Origin: Mycolicibacter sp. MU0102
GTDB lineage: Bacteria; Actinomycetota; Actinomycetes; Mycobacteriales; Mycobacteriaceae
Assembly (NCBI RefSeq): GCF_963378105.1
Contig: NZ_OY726398.1
Coordinates: forward strand, 3,596,001 to 3,660,000
Length of the DNA: 64,000 nucleotides
Reading direction: 5' to 3'
Under the pieces are notes generated by a model. That model was not told the origin of the DNA and did no database searches. It saw only the letters and a list, made by a program, of their open reading frames with translations. Positions within the stretch are counted from its first letter, which is position 1. Every line of letters starts with the position of its first letter. The translations under genes were made by a program, and so were the position numbers. Below, in pieces: positions 26,301 through 34,579 of this stretch.

Positions 26301-26702
26301 GTCGGCACCGTCACCGATCAGGTACAGCCCGGAGATGTCGTTGATGGCACCGTTGACCAACTCGCCCAACGGGTTATTGATCCAGAACTCCATAACCATA
26401 TGGATCGGGTTGTAGAAGAAGTTGGTGAGCAGGTCCGTGCCGAAGTCCGCCGCGGGCAAGGGTTCGAAGTTGAAGCTGAAGTCCGCCGGCGCGGCATCCG
26501 ACTGGGGGAACATGTCGGAGAGCCAATCGAAGTTGAACAGATCATCGATGTCGGCCTGCGCCGGCGGCGCGGACGCCAACGGCGCCATGCCGAACGCCAA
26601 GAACGCGGCGACGGCGCTGCCGGCGCCGGCCACCCGGTTGCGGCGCCGCGGGCCACTCCCGGGCTGAGTGCCACGCTGGCTGCTGGTGTGACGACGATTC
26701 AT
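23325..26702 (-). CDS. Secreted PGRS-repeat protein without a PE domain
   Basis: 1,125 residues. The N-terminus is a long Sec-type signal (basic MNRRHTSSQRG...RRRNR, hydrophobic AGSAVAAFLAFGM, cleavage near PPAQAD). A roughly 90-residue domain follows: FNFDWLSDMF, FFYNPIHMVMEFWINNPLGELVN, then AINDISGLYLIGDGADGT. The rest is GGAGGxGG repeats interrupted by ordered non-repeat blocks (KDGGGKFLGNGG, ATNDATVKTTGG, TGWNNGAGVYS, TGVSVGG, LGITPGTGHAGNGG). The LIGDGADGT block resembles the GRPLIGNG linker of PE_PGRS proteins, but no PE domain exists, so Sec rather than ESX-5 export is inferred. Ribosome site GAGAGG lies upstream of ATG 26702. Downstream partner of the GjpA-like gene. Confidence 0.85.
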   Translation of the reverse strand: MNRRHTSSQRGTQPGSGPRRRNRVAGAGSAVAAFLAFGMAPLASAPPAQADIDDLFNFDWLSDMFPQSDAAPADFSFNFEPLPAADFGTDLLTNFFYNPIHMVMEFWINNPLGELVNGAINDISGLYLIGDGADGTALNPDGGDGGLWFGDGGAGWSSDAAGVAGGDGGSALGWIGNGGDGGAGGAGAAGGDGGAGGWFMGLGGNGGAGGDAITAGFSGGAGGDGGAAVAWFFGSGGNGGVGGDGANGAAGTFANGGVGNGGVGGNAGAGGDGGRSGYTFGAGGNGGAAGAAGNGGAAAAGDATHLNGGIGGAGGAGAAGGVGGEKFNGPLGGAGQLGASSAGGVGGAGGDAAKDGGGKFLGNGGAGGSGGQGGGLTYGAKQGTGADGGAGGAGGAGINGGIGGSGGAGGGGFGTGTGGAGGNGGAGGAATGSALAAGVGGAGGQGGQGGGGNGTGAAGAGGNGGAGGAGATNDATVKTTGGAGGAGGGGGFGSKGLGGQSGNGGAGGSGTFAGGNGGNGAAGAYAGGNGGAGGAGGNATGWNNGAGVYSRGGNGGSGGYGGGGSGLLGFAGGNGGAGGAGGAGATTGVSVGGNGGAGGAGGAGGAGLTGGTTNGGNGGAGGAGGSGTVIGGNGGAGGGAGDPGGTAGAGGNGGASSGSAAAPVGNPLGITPGTGHAGNGGDGGAGGGQGGNGGAATGTADGGNGGNGGAGTAGAAGKAGSSLAGAAGGNGGDGSAGNAGGKGGAGGTATSGDGGKGGNGGVGGTGGAGGAGGNGGTDANGNGLAGGNAGKGGAGGAGGAAGAGGASTGGTAGAAGTVGLDGSGGQGGAGGNGGAGSAGTDGAAGGNGTNGGNGGSAGNGGAGGTSGTGAAGSGGVGGTGGAGGAGGNGGAGNQGLDGGNGGNGGVGGKAGTGGAAGTSTSGPAGTVGGDGDGGVGGAGGNGGVGGAGAAGANHSNAAGGNGSAAGDGGNGGKGGAGGTSVGGSGGAGGAGGLAGAGGAGGNGGTGGTNATGDGFDGGNGAVGGTGGNGGLGGAGGASTSGTAGAAGADQAGGAGGHGGAGGKGGTAQGAGNTGGDGGDGANGGKGGTPGGPGGTGGAAGAGGTGTGGAGNGAPGTPGTNGAPGA

Positions 26703-26786
26703 TTTCGAACACCTCTCGTGTGAACAGTCCTGTTGAGCGGTTGTGACTTCTCAGTTCGGGTCATGCGATGAGCGGGCTATACGGAT

Positions 26787-27962
26787 TTAGAGGCCCAGGG
26801 CGTCCAGGAGGCTCGTCCAATCGGCCGCATCCCCCACGCTCGAGCCGGCACCGCCGTCATCGAAGAAGTCAGAGGGGACGACGGGGAAAGAGAAGCCGGA
26901 CAGCGGCGGCTCCACGGGCGGTTGGCCAGGGTTCTTGCCGTCCCAGTTCCACGCAGCCCCGCCCAGCAAACCGGTGATGGTCTGCTCCCAGCCCATGATG
27001 GCGCCGATCGGGCCGACCCCGTGGCTTTCAACGGTGAGTGTGAGCGGTACCCCGAGAAAGCCCGACGCGTCGATAGCGAGGCCGACGCTGTTAAAGATCG
27101 AACCGCCGACCGCGGGCACCTCGGAAACGATGTTTCCGGAGGCGTCATAAGTCGTGTACGCCGCGTTGGCCACCGAGCCGGGAGTCAGCAGGCCACCGAA
27201 CGCGAAATCCAGATGGGAGAGGGTTCCCGGCGGCACCACACCGTCAAGCAGCGGCAGGATGAAGCCGAGGTCGAGGGTGGCGCCGTTGAAGAAGGCGCCG
27301 GTCATGTTGGCCAGGATCTCGTTCAGGCCGTCGCCGTCGTTGATGCTGTTCATCAGCGCGATCCAGGGACTAATCCCCGGCCCGATCATGCCCATGATCA
27401 TGCCGCTCATCGGTGACGAGATGAAGTTGATGATCGCGTTTATCGGTTCGACGTCGGTACCGGGAGGCAGGAAGGCCGGCAACAGCTGCGGCAGGAGTCC
27501 GAACAGCAGGGAGTGGCCGAGGGTGAAGGTGGAGAGATCGGCACCCCCACTGAGGGTGTGCAGAATCGTGGTGGCTGCGGTCGGGTCATCCGCGGCGATG
27601 CCGAGCATGGTGTAGGCGTCGTTCACCGCACGCAGGTGCACCTGCATCTCGTTGACCACGTCGGGGATCTTCGACGGGTCGTTGAGGATCTCCTGGAAGT
27701 AGGAGTACTGGTTGGCGATGAACTGCTGGAACGCCACGAACGGAGCCAGGTTGAAGTTGTTGGCGAGCACCGTGGAGTTCTCGGCCGCGATGTTGTACTG
27801 CTCGATCCACGGCGCCATCGCGTCGGTCAGGAAGCTGGTGAGTGCGACGTCGTGGGCCTTGGGTATGTCGGGCAACGACGCGACCGCCGGCGGGACGGTG
27901 ATCAGGGTGGCGCCCACGATCGCGATACCCGCCGTGGCGTAGGGGCGAAGGGTTTTCTGCAC
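26787..27962 (-). CDS. GjpA-like exported protein (putative outer-membrane porin family)
   Basis: About 391 residues starting at GTG 27962, which has AAGGAG at ideal spacing; an ATG two codons upstream touches that site. A signal-like leader (KTLRPYATAGIAIVGATLI) is followed by a helical region (VAFQQFIANQYSYFQEIL), amphipathic Gly/Pro-rich segments (SSPMSGMIMGMIGPGISPWIALMNSI, GGSIFNSVGLAIDASG) and a C-terminus ending DDGGAG...WTSLLDALGL. It is about 40% similar by eye to the protein at 40853-41965. From memory the family is annotated as GjpA porin in actinobacteria; pore function is not shown here. It precedes the PGRS gene by 84 bp, likely as an operon. Confidence 0.7.
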   Translation of the reverse strand: MQKTLRPYATAGIAIVGATLITVPPAVASLPDIPKAHDVALTSFLTDAMAPWIEQYNIAAENSTVLANNFNLAPFVAFQQFIANQYSYFQEILNDPSKIPDVVNEMQVHLRAVNDAYTMLGIAADDPTAATTILHTLSGGADLSTFTLGHSLLFGLLPQLLPAFLPPGTDVEPINAIINFISSPMSGMIMGMIGPGISPWIALMNSINDGDGLNEILANMTGAFFNGATLDLGFILPLLDGVVPPGTLSHLDFAFGGLLTPGSVANAAYTTYDASGNIVSEVPAVGGSIFNSVGLAIDASGFLGVPLTLTVESHGVGPIGAIMGWEQTITGLLGGAAWNWDGKNPGQPPVEPPLSGFSFPVVPSDFFDDGGAGSSVGDAADWTSLLDALGL

Positions 27963-28430
27963 AGCCATCTCCTTTTGTGAGGTGCCGCCCTCGGCAAACG
28001 CCTGGAGAAGCTGTGGCGCTGCCGTGTTGCTCCTGGATTCACACTTATTCACTGATGTGAGACAAAACACTAACCGTGAGTAACTTAAGACACAAGCATC
28101 TTCGTCAAATAATTTTCGCCAGTTTCCAAAGCTCACAGGCGTTAACTTTCAAATACCTCGTGATCCTGCATAATTTTCGCCTGAGAGTGGACGGTCGTCC
28201 TGTTCCGGGCAGGACACACGCCCACAACGGGCCCGATAGCTGTACTATGGGCAAATCGGTGGACAGTCCCACAAACGACGGTCGCCGGGCCGTTGTACGG
28301 AGCCGACCACCGCGAAGCGCTGCACTAGCTGCCGGAGTTGTTCAGGGGCCGGCGGCACCGCAGGTGCCGGGGTTGGGCACCGCACTGTCGCAGTAGCTCG
28401 TAGTAGGGAGTGCCGTGGTATGTCTGTTAA
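27963..28430. promoter_or_regulatory. Divergent intergenic region, locally AT-rich
   Basis: 468 bp between the GjpA-like gene (minus) and the LLM oxidoreductase (plus). Positions about 28050-28190 are markedly richer in A/T than any coding part of the window (for example CAAATAATTTTCG and TAACTTTCAAATA), suiting promoters in both directions. I could not assign -10/-35 boxes with confidence, and no gene was recognised in it. Confidence 0.4.
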
Positions 28431-29474
28431 GTGCGGATCGGTGTACAGCTGGCCTATGCGGGTGGGTTCAAGGAAGCGGTAGCGCAGGTTGTCGCGCTGG
28501 AGCGAGCCGGGATCGACGTGGTCTCGGTCGCCGAGGCCTACTCGTTCGACGCCATAAGCCAGCTGGGCTACCTGGCGGCCAAGACTTCGCGAGTCGAGCT
28601 CCTCACCGGAGTTCTGCCCATCTACACCCGAACGCCCGCCTTGCTGGCGATGACGGCCGCCGGCTTGGACTACGTTTCCGACGGCCGGTTCGCTTTGGGG
28701 CTGGGCACCTCGGGCCCGCAAGTGGTGGAGGGCTTCCACGGAGTGCCATTCGACGCACCCCTGGGCCGTACGCGCGAGGTCGTGGAGATCTGCCGGGCGG
28801 TGTGGCGCCGCGAACGCCTCAACTACCACGGGAAGCACTACCAATTGCCCCTTCCAGCGGACCGCGGAACCGGACTGGGCAAGTCATTGCAGTTGATCAA
28901 CCACCCGGTGCGCGAGCGGATCCCGATCTCGATCGCCGCGTTGGGGCCCAAGAACGTCGAACTGACCGCCGAGATCGCCGACGGTTGGCAGCCGGTGTTC
29001 TTCTACCCGGAACGGGCCAATGACGTGTGGGGAGAATCCCTGAAAGCCGGTGCAGCCAAACGTGATCCGGCGCTGGGCCCGCTCGACGTCATCGTGGGGG
29101 CGTCGCTGGCCATCGGCGACGACGTCGAGGACCGGCTGGCATGGGTGAAACCGCAGCTGGCGCTCTACATCGGTGGAATGGGCGCCAAAGGTCGCAACTT
29201 CTATCACAACCTGGCCACCCGCTACGGCTTCGGCGACGTCGCCGATCGCATCCAGGAGCTTTACCTGTCTGGACGCAAGACCGAGGCGATCGACGCGGTG
29301 CCCGACGAGCTGGTGCGCAACACGTCGTTGGTCGGGCCGCGGGGCCTAGTAGCCGAACGGCTGACCGCCTACGCCGAGGCCGGCGTGACCACGCTGCTGG
29401 TCGGCCCGCTGGCCACCGGGCCCGACGAAGCGCTGCGCTACGTCGAAGAGCTGCGCGCCCTGCTGCCGTCCTGA
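28431..29474 (+). CDS. LLM-class F420-dependent oxidoreductase
   Basis: 347 residues from GTG 28431. Bacterial luciferase-like TIM-barrel fold: MRIGVQLAYAGGFKEAV, EAYSFDAISQLGYLA, SDGRFALGLGTSGPQVVEGFHG and the C-terminal GVTTLLVGPLATGPDEAL. Closely resembles the M. tuberculosis Rv3520c type. It presumably uses coenzyme F420; substrate unknown. It is followed by the fatty acyl-AMP ligase 56 bp later on the same strand. Confidence 0.88.
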   Translation: MRIGVQLAYAGGFKEAVAQVVALERAGIDVVSVAEAYSFDAISQLGYLAAKTSRVELLTGVLPIYTRTPALLAMTAAGLDYVSDGRFALGLGTSGPQVVEGFHGVPFDAPLGRTREVVEICRAVWRRERLNYHGKHYQLPLPADRGTGLGKSLQLINHPVRERIPISIAALGPKNVELTAEIADGWQPVFFYPERANDVWGESLKAGAAKRDPALGPLDVIVGASLAIGDDVEDRLAWVKPQLALYIGGMGAKGRNFYHNLATRYGFGDVADRIQELYLSGRKTEAIDAVPDELVRNTSLVGPRGLVAERLTAYAEAGVTTLLVGPLATGPDEALRYVEELRALLPS

Positions 29475-29530
29475 CTCTGCGCGCGGGGGCCGGGTGTGGT
29501 CCAGAACACCCCGCACGCCAAGATGGGCCC

Positions 29531-31354
29531 ATGGAATTCACGCCCACCGTGACAACCCCCATTGCAGAAACCCTGGTAGAGCTGCTGCGTCGGCAAGCCG
29601 AGCGGTTCGGTGACAAGGTCGCATTCAGCTTCTCCTACAACGGCGACGACGAAGGCCGTAGCGAGCTGACGTTCAAAGAGCTGGACCGCCGCGCACGCGC
29701 GATCGCGGCGAATCTGCAGCGCTACGACGTCACCGGCGAACGGGTGCTGGTGCTGGTGCGGCCGGGCCTGGACTTCATCGCCGGGTTCTTCGGCTGCCTG
29801 TACGCGGGCGCCGTGGCAGTGCCGGTGCACCAGAAACTGGCGCCGCGCCTTCAGGTCGTCGTCCCCGACGCCCAGGCTCGGTTCGCGCTCACCGCCACCG
29901 AGAAGAGCCAGGACACCCGGGCCGCGGTCGCCGGGATTCCCGGGGAACCCGAGCAATGGTTCTTCACCGATGCCGGCGCCGACCCCGACACCTGGGTCGC
30001 CCCCGATATCGATATCAACTCCCCGGCCGCCATCCAGTACACGTCGGGGTCGACCCGCTCCCCCAAGGGCGTGCTGCTGAGCCACGGCAACATCCTGCAC
30101 AACTGCGATGCCATCCGTCAGTCGTGGAACGGCGACGAGAACGCCAAAGGCGTGTTCTGGTTGCCACCGCACCACGACCTGGGTTTGATCGGCGGGATCT
30201 TGTCCATGATCTACATCGGGGCCAGCACGGCGCTGATGTCGCCGACGGCGTTCATCAAACGGCCGATGCGCTGGCTGGAACTGGTGTCGGCGCATCGCGG
30301 GGTGATCACCGCCGCACCGAACTTCGCCTACGACCGGTGCGTGGAGACCAGCACTGCCGAAGAGCGTGCCGCACTGGATCTTTCCTGTATGACCGTAGCG
30401 ATGAACGGCGCCGAGTCGGTGCGCGCCACATCGCTGGCGGCGTTCGCCGACGCCTTCGCACCGGCGGGTTTCCAGCTCTCGTCGTGCTATCCGGTGTACG
30501 GGTTGGCCGAGGCCACCCTGTGTGTGGCGTCCGGATCGCCTGCCGGAGTGCCCGGGGTGCGCTACCTCGACCGGGTCGCGCTGGAGCAGGACCGCATCGT
30601 CGACGTGGCACCGGATGACCCCGCCGCCGCGACGTTCGTGGGCTGCGGTCAGCCGCGACAAGCCGACATCGCGATCGTCGACCCGGTGACCCGCCAGCCC
30701 TGCGGGCCCAACGAGGTCGGCGAGATCTGGGTTGCCGGACCCAATGTCGCGCTGGGCTATTGGAACAGGCCGGAGGAGACGGCGGCGACGTTCGGGGCGG
30801 TGCTGGCCGAGCCGGGCGATGAGACCCGCGGCCCGTTCCTGCGCACTGGAGACCTCGGTTTCCTATGTGCGGGTGAGATTTTCACCACCGGGCGATGCAA
30901 GGACCTGATCACCATCGATGGTCACAACTACTATCCCAACGACATTGAGTTCACCGTGCAGCAATGCGACTCGGTACTGGTTTCGGGCCGCGGGGCGGTC
31001 TTCGCCACCGACGCGCCGCCCGGTGGCCTCGAACAGCTTGTCGTCGTCCACGAAGTGGACAGTGCGCGGGCCGCTGAGACCGACCTCGACGCCGTCATCG
31101 AGGCGATTCGGCTGGCGGTCGCCACCCATCACGGGATCGCGGCCGACGCGGTAGTGCTGGTGCATCACGTGTCACTGCCGACCACCTCCAGCGGCAAGGT
31201 CCAGCGCGGCCAGTCCAAGCAGGACTTCGTCGAGGGCAAACTGGCGACCCTCGCCGAGTGGCGTACACCCACCCGGGAACTGTCGCTGGAAGAGCTGGAG
31301 GCGGCCGCCAAGATCGTCTCGACACTGCAGTCGTGGGGAGTCCGCCCGAGCTGA
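29531..31354 (+). CDS. Fatty acyl-AMP ligase (FadD/FAAL type)
   Basis: 607 residues from ATG 29531. The adenylate-forming core motif is YTSGSTRSPKGVLLSHGNI, followed by WLPPHHDLGLIGGI, the acyl pocket region YGLAEATLCVASG, and the A8 region FLRTGDLGFLCAGEIFTTGRCKDLITIDG. The FLCAG-type insertion before GEIF is the FAAL hallmark that blocks CoA transfer, so the product should be an acyl-adenylate passed to a carrier protein. No polyketide synthase or acyl carrier gene is nearby, so the partner is unknown. The N-terminal extension of the open frame to 29141 overlaps the LLM gene and was rejected. Confidence 0.9.
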   Translation: MEFTPTVTTPIAETLVELLRRQAERFGDKVAFSFSYNGDDEGRSELTFKELDRRARAIAANLQRYDVTGERVLVLVRPGLDFIAGFFGCLYAGAVAVPVHQKLAPRLQVVVPDAQARFALTATEKSQDTRAAVAGIPGEPEQWFFTDAGADPDTWVAPDIDINSPAAIQYTSGSTRSPKGVLLSHGNILHNCDAIRQSWNGDENAKGVFWLPPHHDLGLIGGILSMIYIGASTALMSPTAFIKRPMRWLELVSAHRGVITAAPNFAYDRCVETSTAEERAALDLSCMTVAMNGAESVRATSLAAFADAFAPAGFQLSSCYPVYGLAEATLCVASGSPAGVPGVRYLDRVALEQDRIVDVAPDDPAAATFVGCGQPRQADIAIVDPVTRQPCGPNEVGEIWVAGPNVALGYWNRPEETAATFGAVLAEPGDETRGPFLRTGDLGFLCAGEIFTTGRCKDLITIDGHNYYPNDIEFTVQQCDSVLVSGRGAVFATDAPPGGLEQLVVVHEVDSARAAETDLDAVIEAIRLAVATHHGIAADAVVLVHHVSLPTTSSGKVQRGQSKQDFVEGKLATLAEWRTPTRELSLEELEAAAKIVSTLQSWGVRPS

Positions 31355-31388
31355 ACGACGCGCCGGGCACCTAGCCGCCACGACGACG

Positions 31389-32732
31389 TCACTCCCCCAC
31401 CTGCGGCAATTCCTCGGCCGCGGTCTCGCACGGAGTCTTCGGCGGGTTGACGTCGGTCTGCTCGACGGCCTCGGTGTTATCGCTGTCGGCGATAGGTTCA
31501 GAATCCGCGGCTACCGGTGGCAACTCCGGTGCGGCGTCGCTGATCGCCGCGTCCCCCGCCGGCTCCTCGGCGTCAGACTCCTCGGCGACCTCCCCCGCCG
31601 GTTCGGTCTCCGGCTCGGACTCCGGCTCGGACTCCGGCTCGGGATCGTCGGCGTCTGTGGGGTCGGCGTCGGCCCGGGTGTGATCGTCGAACGGCTCGTC
31701 GAGCGCCTGGCCGGCGCCGGGGTCGCCGAGCGCTTCGATAAGCCGCGGGAGCAGCCCGCCTAGGCCTGCGAGGCCGCCGAGCCCACCGCCCGCGCCACCC
31801 GGTAATCCCGCCGACGGCAAGCCCAGGTCGCCGGGCAGGCCGAGCGCGCCCGGCAGCCCCAGATCAGCCGGTTGGTCATCGAGCGGGCCGGCGGGCGCCG
31901 GGGTGTGCACTGTCGGTGCCGGTGGATCCGGCGCCACCGAGGCCGTCGGGGCCGACGGGGCCGACGGAACATCGACCGGGCCGGCGATCGCCGCAACCGG
32001 GACAGGCACGTTAGGCATTGCCACCTCGGGCCGAAGCACCGGTCCGAAATCCCCCGGAAGCGCGAACACCACACCCGCCCCAGGCTCGGCCGCCGTAATC
32101 GCGGCGCCGAATGCCGCAGCAATCCCGTCCTGCGCCGTTCGGATGGCCGCCACCCATTCGCCGCGAATATCGTTGTCCACGTAGGGCATTACCTGCTTGT
32201 CGACCACCTCGACGGCATCCTCCTCGTCGGTGCCGGAGCTCACCGCGTGGGCTGCCGCCAGCCAGGAAGGCCGGCGCGCGCCCACCCGTTCATCGACGGC
32301 CACCATCGCGGCGACCTTGACGTCGACCAACCGCCACAGCTCATCACGCAGCGCGCCACAGCCCGCGGCCGCGGAGCGCAACCGGGCGGTCAGCTGCGCG
32401 CCGGCCTCACAATGCTGACGCAGGAATTCCGCGGCGGCGTCGCCGCCCGGCCCCCGCCAGGCATTGGCCAGCTCGCCCAGTTGCTGTCGTTGCGAACGCA
32501 CTGTGTCGTCGGCGGCGTCGGCGAGTGCATTCAGTGCGGCACAGTCGGTCTCGAGTGATCGCAGGTCCAGGCCGGCTTCGCTGTCGTAGCGGTCGACGAG
32601 CTGGCCGTCGTAGCCGGTGAGCTCCGGATGCCGGTATCCCCGTCGCCCGCAGGCCGACACGTAGGCCTGAGCGTGCGTGACCGCCTCGCGCCCCTCGGCC
32701 AGCCGGGCGGACACGTCGTATCGCTGGGCCAC
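31389..32732 (-). CDS. WXG-like protein with long Pro/Ala and acidic tail (Rv3439c homologue)
   Basis: 447 residues from GTG 32732. Roughly residues 1-230 are helical, with a WXG-like turn NAWRGPGGDAA (Trp92) typical of type VII substrates and LXG/EspA-like proteins. The middle (about 230-335) is Pro/Ala then Gly/Leu-rich (GLPGALGLPGDLGLPSAGLPG). The tail is strongly acidic (EPESEPESEPETEPAGE). It corresponds to the alanine/proline-rich Rv3439c. It starts 1 bp after the stop of the EspC-like gene, so the two are a pair. Secretion through ESX-4 is a hypothesis from context. Confidence 0.75.
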   Translation of the reverse strand: MAQRYDVSARLAEGREAVTHAQAYVSACGRRGYRHPELTGYDGQLVDRYDSEAGLDLRSLETDCAALNALADAADDTVRSQRQQLGELANAWRGPGGDAAAEFLRQHCEAGAQLTARLRSAAAGCGALRDELWRLVDVKVAAMVAVDERVGARRPSWLAAAHAVSSGTDEEDAVEVVDKQVMPYVDNDIRGEWVAAIRTAQDGIAAAFGAAITAAEPGAGVVFALPGDFGPVLRPEVAMPNVPVPVAAIAGPVDVPSAPSAPTASVAPDPPAPTVHTPAPAGPLDDQPADLGLPGALGLPGDLGLPSAGLPGGAGGGLGGLAGLGGLLPRLIEALGDPGAGQALDEPFDDHTRADADPTDADDPEPESEPESEPETEPAGEVAEESDAEEPAGDAAISDAAPELPPVAADSEPIADSDNTEAVEQTDVNPPKTPCETAAEELPQVGE

Positions 32733-32733
32733 G

Positions 32734-33036
32734 TCAACCGACCCGTTCGGCAGCGCTGGCTTCGGCCTGTCCGTAACGCGCCAGCGCGGCCCGCAGTGCC
32801 GTGGCGATCTCGGTGTTGGCCCGCGACCAGCGCATCAACTCGGGCAACCAGGCCTGTAGCGCACGACGCAGCGACTCCCCTGCCCCGATATGGTCGCGCC
32901 CGGCAGTGACACCGTCGAATAGCAACCCGCCCAACCGGTTACGGGAAGCCGTATCAATGACCGATGCGGTCGCGTCGAAGTGGTCCGCCACCAAGCGCAG
33001 CGCGGAGGCGTCGAGGTAGAGCTGTTGTCGTCCCAT
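32734..33036 (-). CDS. EspC-like small protein (type VII secretion target family, Rv3440c homologue)
   Basis: 100 residues. The start YLDASALRLVADHFDATASVIDTA and LRRALQAWLPELMRWSRANTEIATALRAALARY form two long helices, with a Gly-rich turn GGLLFDG between them. This is the pattern of the DUF2580/EspC family of ESX-associated secreted proteins. A C-terminal YxxxE signal is not obvious (RYGQAEASAAE is close). Transcribed with the following WXG-like gene. It is preceded on the same strand by glmM and the rplM-rpsI operon. Confidence 0.7.
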   Translation of the reverse strand: MGRQQLYLDASALRLVADHFDATASVIDTASRNRLGGLLFDGVTAGRDHIGAGESLRRALQAWLPELMRWSRANTEIATALRAALARYGQAEASAAERVG

Positions 33037-33101
33037 ACGGGTTTGACGCCGACAGCGCGGGAGGGGTTCCCGTTGGTTGCCCGAGACTCGCCGGGCTGGA
33101 C

Positions 33102-34433
33102 TCAGTTCCGGGTGCGTACCGCGTCGGCGACGTCGGCCGCGATCCGGCGCGCGGTCTCCTCGTCGGAGGCTTCCACCATCACCCGGACGAGCTGCTCGGT
33201 TCCCGACGGGCGCAACAGGATTCGCCCAGTGTCACCGAGCTCGTCGGTGGCGCGCTGCACCGCATCGCGCACTGCCGGGCGGCCCACCGCCTCAGCCTTG
33301 TCCGTGACCTCGACATTGATCAGCACCTGCGGCAGCGTGCGCATCGCCGAGGCCAGGCCGGCCAGCGGAGTGCGGGTCTGCGCCATGCGCGCCATCAGAC
33401 GCAGGCCGGTCATGATGCCGTCACCGGTGGTGGCCACCTGGGGCAGCACGATGTGGCCGGACTGCTCGCCGCCGAGGGTGAATCCGCCGGCACGCAGCTG
33501 TTCGAGGACGTAGCGGTCGCCGACGTCGGTGGTGTGCACCGTCACCCCGGCCTCGCGCATGGCCAGGTGTAGACCGAGATTGCTCATCACAGTCGCCACC
33601 AGGGTGTCGTCCGCCAGTTCGCCGGCGTCGCGCATGGCCAGGGCCAGCACGACCATGATGGCGTCACCGTCGATGACGTTGCCGTCAGCGTCGACGGCCA
33701 GGCAGCGGTCGGCGTCACCGTCGTGTGCCAGGCCCAGGTCGGCGCCGTGGTGACGCACCGCGGCACGCAACGGTTCCAGGTGCGTCGAGCCGCACCCCTC
33801 GTTGATGTTGAGCCCGTCGGGGTCGGCGTTGATGGTGATCACGGTGGCCCCGGCTGCCCGGTAGGCCCGCGGCGCCGCGTCCGATGCTGCGCCATGAGCG
33901 CAGTCCACCACGACGGTCAGGCCGTCCAGCCGGCTGGGATTGGACTCACTCAGGTGCCGCAGGTAGCAGTCCAGCGCATCCTTGGCGTCCACCACCCGGC
34001 CCAGCTCGGCGCCGATCGGGCGCAAGCCCGGTCCGGCGGCGACCAGGTCTTCGATCTGGTCCTCGGTCGCGTCGTCGAGCTTGTGTCCGCCGGGACCGAA
34101 GAATTTGATGCCGTTGTCGGGCATCGGGTTGTGCGAGGCGGAGATCATCACCCCGAAATCGGCTTCATACGCGCTGGTCAGATAGGCCACTGCCGGGGTC
34201 GGCAGCACACCGGCGCGTAACGCATGGACGCCCTGGCTGGTCAGCCCGGCGATGACCGCCGCTTCCAGCATCTCGCCGCTGGCCCGCGGGTCACGGCCGA
34301 CGACGGCAACCCGGCGTCCGGTACCGGTGGAGAGCCGCTGCGCCGCCGCGCCGCCCAGCGCGACCGCCAGCTCGGCAGTCAGCTCGCGGTTGGCAACCCC
34401 GCGAACGCCGTCGGTGCCGAAAAGTCGACCCAT
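33102..34433 (-). CDS. glmM: Phosphoglucosamine mutase
   Basis: 443 residues. It converts GlcN-6-P to GlcN-1-P, the step after GlmS in UDP-GlcNAc synthesis. The phosphoserine loop is ISASHNPMPDNG (Ser100), the metal loop is DGDADRC, the sugar-binding loop is GGEQSGHI, and the phosphate-binding RPSGTEQLVRVMVE is at the C-terminus. N-terminal GTDGVRG is intact. Orthologue of Rv3441c (mrsA), and as there it follows rplM-rpsI. glmS lies 14 kb away in the same window. Confidence 0.97.
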   Translation of the reverse strand: MGRLFGTDGVRGVANRELTAELAVALGGAAAQRLSTGTGRRVAVVGRDPRASGEMLEAAVIAGLTSQGVHALRAGVLPTPAVAYLTSAYEADFGVMISASHNPMPDNGIKFFGPGGHKLDDATEDQIEDLVAAGPGLRPIGAELGRVVDAKDALDCYLRHLSESNPSRLDGLTVVVDCAHGAASDAAPRAYRAAGATVITINADPDGLNINEGCGSTHLEPLRAAVRHHGADLGLAHDGDADRCLAVDADGNVIDGDAIMVVLALAMRDAGELADDTLVATVMSNLGLHLAMREAGVTVHTTDVGDRYVLEQLRAGGFTLGGEQSGHIVLPQVATTGDGIMTGLRLMARMAQTRTPLAGLASAMRTLPQVLINVEVTDKAEAVGRPAVRDAVQRATDELGDTGRILLRPSGTEQLVRVMVEASDEETARRIAADVADAVRTRN

Positions 34434-34579
34434 AACTATCCTTTATCGCCGCGAGCGCGCGTATCCCCGACCCGACACGCCGGTATCAGAGAAGGAAACA
34501 CGCACCCTCAAACGCAAGCCGGGGGCACCTTCCGCGTGCGGAAGGCACCCCCAACTCGCTGCCAAAGTGCAATCGCAGA

